Source of the DNA: Bacillota bacterium
GTDB lineage: Bacteria; Armatimonadota; Hebobacteria; Hebobacterales; Hebobacteraceae
DNA: 7,691 bases
Reading direction: 5' to 3'
Assembly: GCA_030597345.1 (NCBI GenBank)
Contig: JAUVSA010000100.1
Span: 1-7,691 of the forward strand
Shown here in pieces: positions 6,895-7,691 of this stretch. The position numbers and the translations under genes were made by a program. Numbering within the stretch: position 1 is the stretch's first letter; each line of letters starts with the position of its first letter. The notes beneath the pieces are model-generated. The model worked only from the letters and a program-made list of their open reading frames with translations. It had not been told where the DNA came from and did not search any database.

Positions 6895-6927
6895 CTACAT
6901 ATGCAGAAATGGACATGAGTACATATG
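6895..6927. promoter_or_regulatory. Second CATATG pair before acr3, possible secondary ArsR site
   Basis: CTACATATG (6895-6903) and GTACATATG (6919-6927) are spaced 24 bp apart in the gap between arsR and acr3. The second copy contains the acr3 start codon. CATATG is also the inner hexamer of both arms of the operator at 6482-6513, where the spacing is 16 bp. The flanking bases (ATC/GAT) of the first operator are absent, so binding here would be weaker, or the likeness is chance. Confidence 0.3.
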
Positions 6928-7691
6928 TCACTGACTGACCCAACCATCGAAGCCCCCACCCCTCGCCTCAGCGTCCTCGACCGCTACCTCACCCTCTGGA
7001 TCTTCCTCACCATGGCCGCCGGCGTCGGCATGGGCTTTCTGGTCCCCGGCGTCGTGGACCTCATCACCCGCTTCCAGGTCGGCACCACCTCCATCCCCAT
7101 CGCCGTCGGCCTCATCCTCATGATGTATCCGCCCCTGGCGAAGGTGCGCTACGAGGAGCTCGGCGCCATCTTCCGCAACACCAGAGTGCTCTCGCTCTCC
7201 CTCCTGCAGAACTGGGTGGTGGGCCCCCTGCTCATGTTCGCGCTGGCCATCCTGCTGCTGCGCGGATACCCCGAGTACATGGTCGGGCTGATCATGATTG
7301 GGCTCGCCCGCTGCATCGCAATGGTCATTGTCTGGAACGACCTGGCAAAGGGCGACCGGGAGTATGCTGCTGGGCTGGTCGCCTTCAACTCCATCTTTCA
7401 GGTGCTCTTCTACGCCGTCTACGCTTACCTGTTCATCAAGGTGCTTCCACCGCTGCTGGGAGTGGACTTAGGCGACGTCGACCTATCGAAGATCACCATG
7501 GGCAGCATCGCCGGAAGCGTGTTCGTCTACCTGGGCATTCCGTTCCTGGGCGGGTTCCTCACCAGGATCATCTTGATGCGGACAAAAGGCCGAAAATGGT
7601 ATGAGCACAAGTTCATCCCCCGCATCAGCCCCATCACCCTTATCGCACTGCTCTTCACCATCGCCGTCATGTTCTCGCTCAAAGGCGAGTA
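6925..7691 (+). CDS. acr3: ACR3-family arsenite efflux permease (C-terminus off the right edge)
   Basis: The frame is open from the ATG at 6925 to the edge: 255 complete codons of the roughly 340-370 usual for the family. ACR3 is an inner-membrane As(III) exporter of the bile/arsenite/riboflavin transporter superfamily, driven by membrane potential or proton exchange. Highly conserved family blocks are visible: LTLWIFLTMAAGVGMGF (22-38), QVGTTSIPIAVGLILMMYPP (51-70), KVRYEEL (73-79), NWVVGPLLMF (96-105), then GLARCIAMVIVWNDLAKGD, which contains the conserved membrane cysteine (Cys130, codon 7312-7314) needed for transport in studied members. FIPRISPITLIALLFTIAVM lies near the visible end. About seven or eight of the expected ten membrane segments are present. 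The ribosome site is weak (GAG five nt before ATG), and earlier ATGs at 6901, 6910 and 6915 stop within a few codons. It is co-transcribed with arsR. Other ars genes could lie beyond the edge. Confidence 0.94.
   Translation, partial: MSLTDPTIEAPTPRLSVLDRYLTLWIFLTMAAGVGMGFLVPGVVDLITRFQVGTTSIPIAVGLILMMYPPLAKVRYEELGAIFRNTRVLSLSLLQNWVVGPLLMFALAILLLRGYPEYMVGLIMIGLARCIAMVIVWNDLAKGDREYAAGLVAFNSIFQVLFYAVYAYLFIKVLPPLLGVDLGDVDLSKITMGSIAGSVFVYLGIPFLGGFLTRIILMRTKGRKWYEHKFIPRISPITLIALLFTIAVMFSLKGE

Noticed and set aside
6901..6938. Small reading frames starting at ATGs 6901, 6910 and 6915 as leader peptides of acr3
   Set aside because: They hold only 5 to 9 codons, have no ribosome site or attenuator-like hairpin, and do not align with acr3.
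1..7691. tRNA, rRNA, CRISPR array, insertion sequence or phage attachment site
   Set aside because: No cloverleaf, spaced identical repeats, transposase motif or terminal inverted repeats were seen.

Overview
This is a GC-rich bacterial window, probably from an uncultured environmental lineage. It holds four protein genes and no RNA gene, CRISPR array or insertion sequence that I can see. Two features suggest the Planctomycetota/Armatimonadota/Hydrogenedentota-type world: a very long M28-like/FtsX fusion and a DUF6785/DUF6784 membrane protein. This placement rests on recalled family distribution, not on a search, and is tentative.

Layout. Positions 1-4041 (minus strand) are one uninterrupted reading frame of at least 1347 codons that runs off the left edge. 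It has a signal/anchor segment, a PA-like and M28-peptidase-like region, a long unassigned middle region, three membrane segments, then the start of an FtsX/MacB-type permease module. Nearly all the metal-ligand positions of the M28 fold appear substituted, so the domain is probably a pseudo-peptidase. A divergent intergenic region of about 180 bp (4042-4221) carries a good sigma70-like promoter for this gene. Positions 4222-6387 (plus strand) encode a polytopic DUF6785/DUF6784 protein with a repetitive, hydrophilic N-terminal extension. Positions 6388-6513 hold a 17-bp near-triplication, a sigma70 promoter and a perfect 11-bp inverted repeat that ends at the next start codon. Positions 6514-6873 encode an ArsR-type repressor and 6925-7691 an ACR3 arsenite efflux permease that runs off the right edge.

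How the genes work together. arsR and acr3 form a compact arsenic resistance cassette. ArsR should sit on the inverted repeat over the -10 element and release it when As(III)/Sb(III) binds its CxC motif, allowing expression of the efflux pump. The two large membrane genes to the left are divergently transcribed and have no evident link to arsenic. They do share one thing: an 18-bp tandem repeat family with a conserved hairpin-forming core lies inside both coding sequences, near the N-terminal end of each protein, always in units that keep the reading frame.

The plus strand is C-rich throughout, whichever strand is coding. The minus-strand gene prefers G in third positions and the plus-strand genes prefer C. 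This looks like replication-strand skew, with the minus strand as the leading strand. The most interesting items are the apparently inactive peptidase domain fused to the permease, the shared hairpin repeat family, and the 17-bp repeat that puts TAG stops in all six frames just after the DUF6785 gene.
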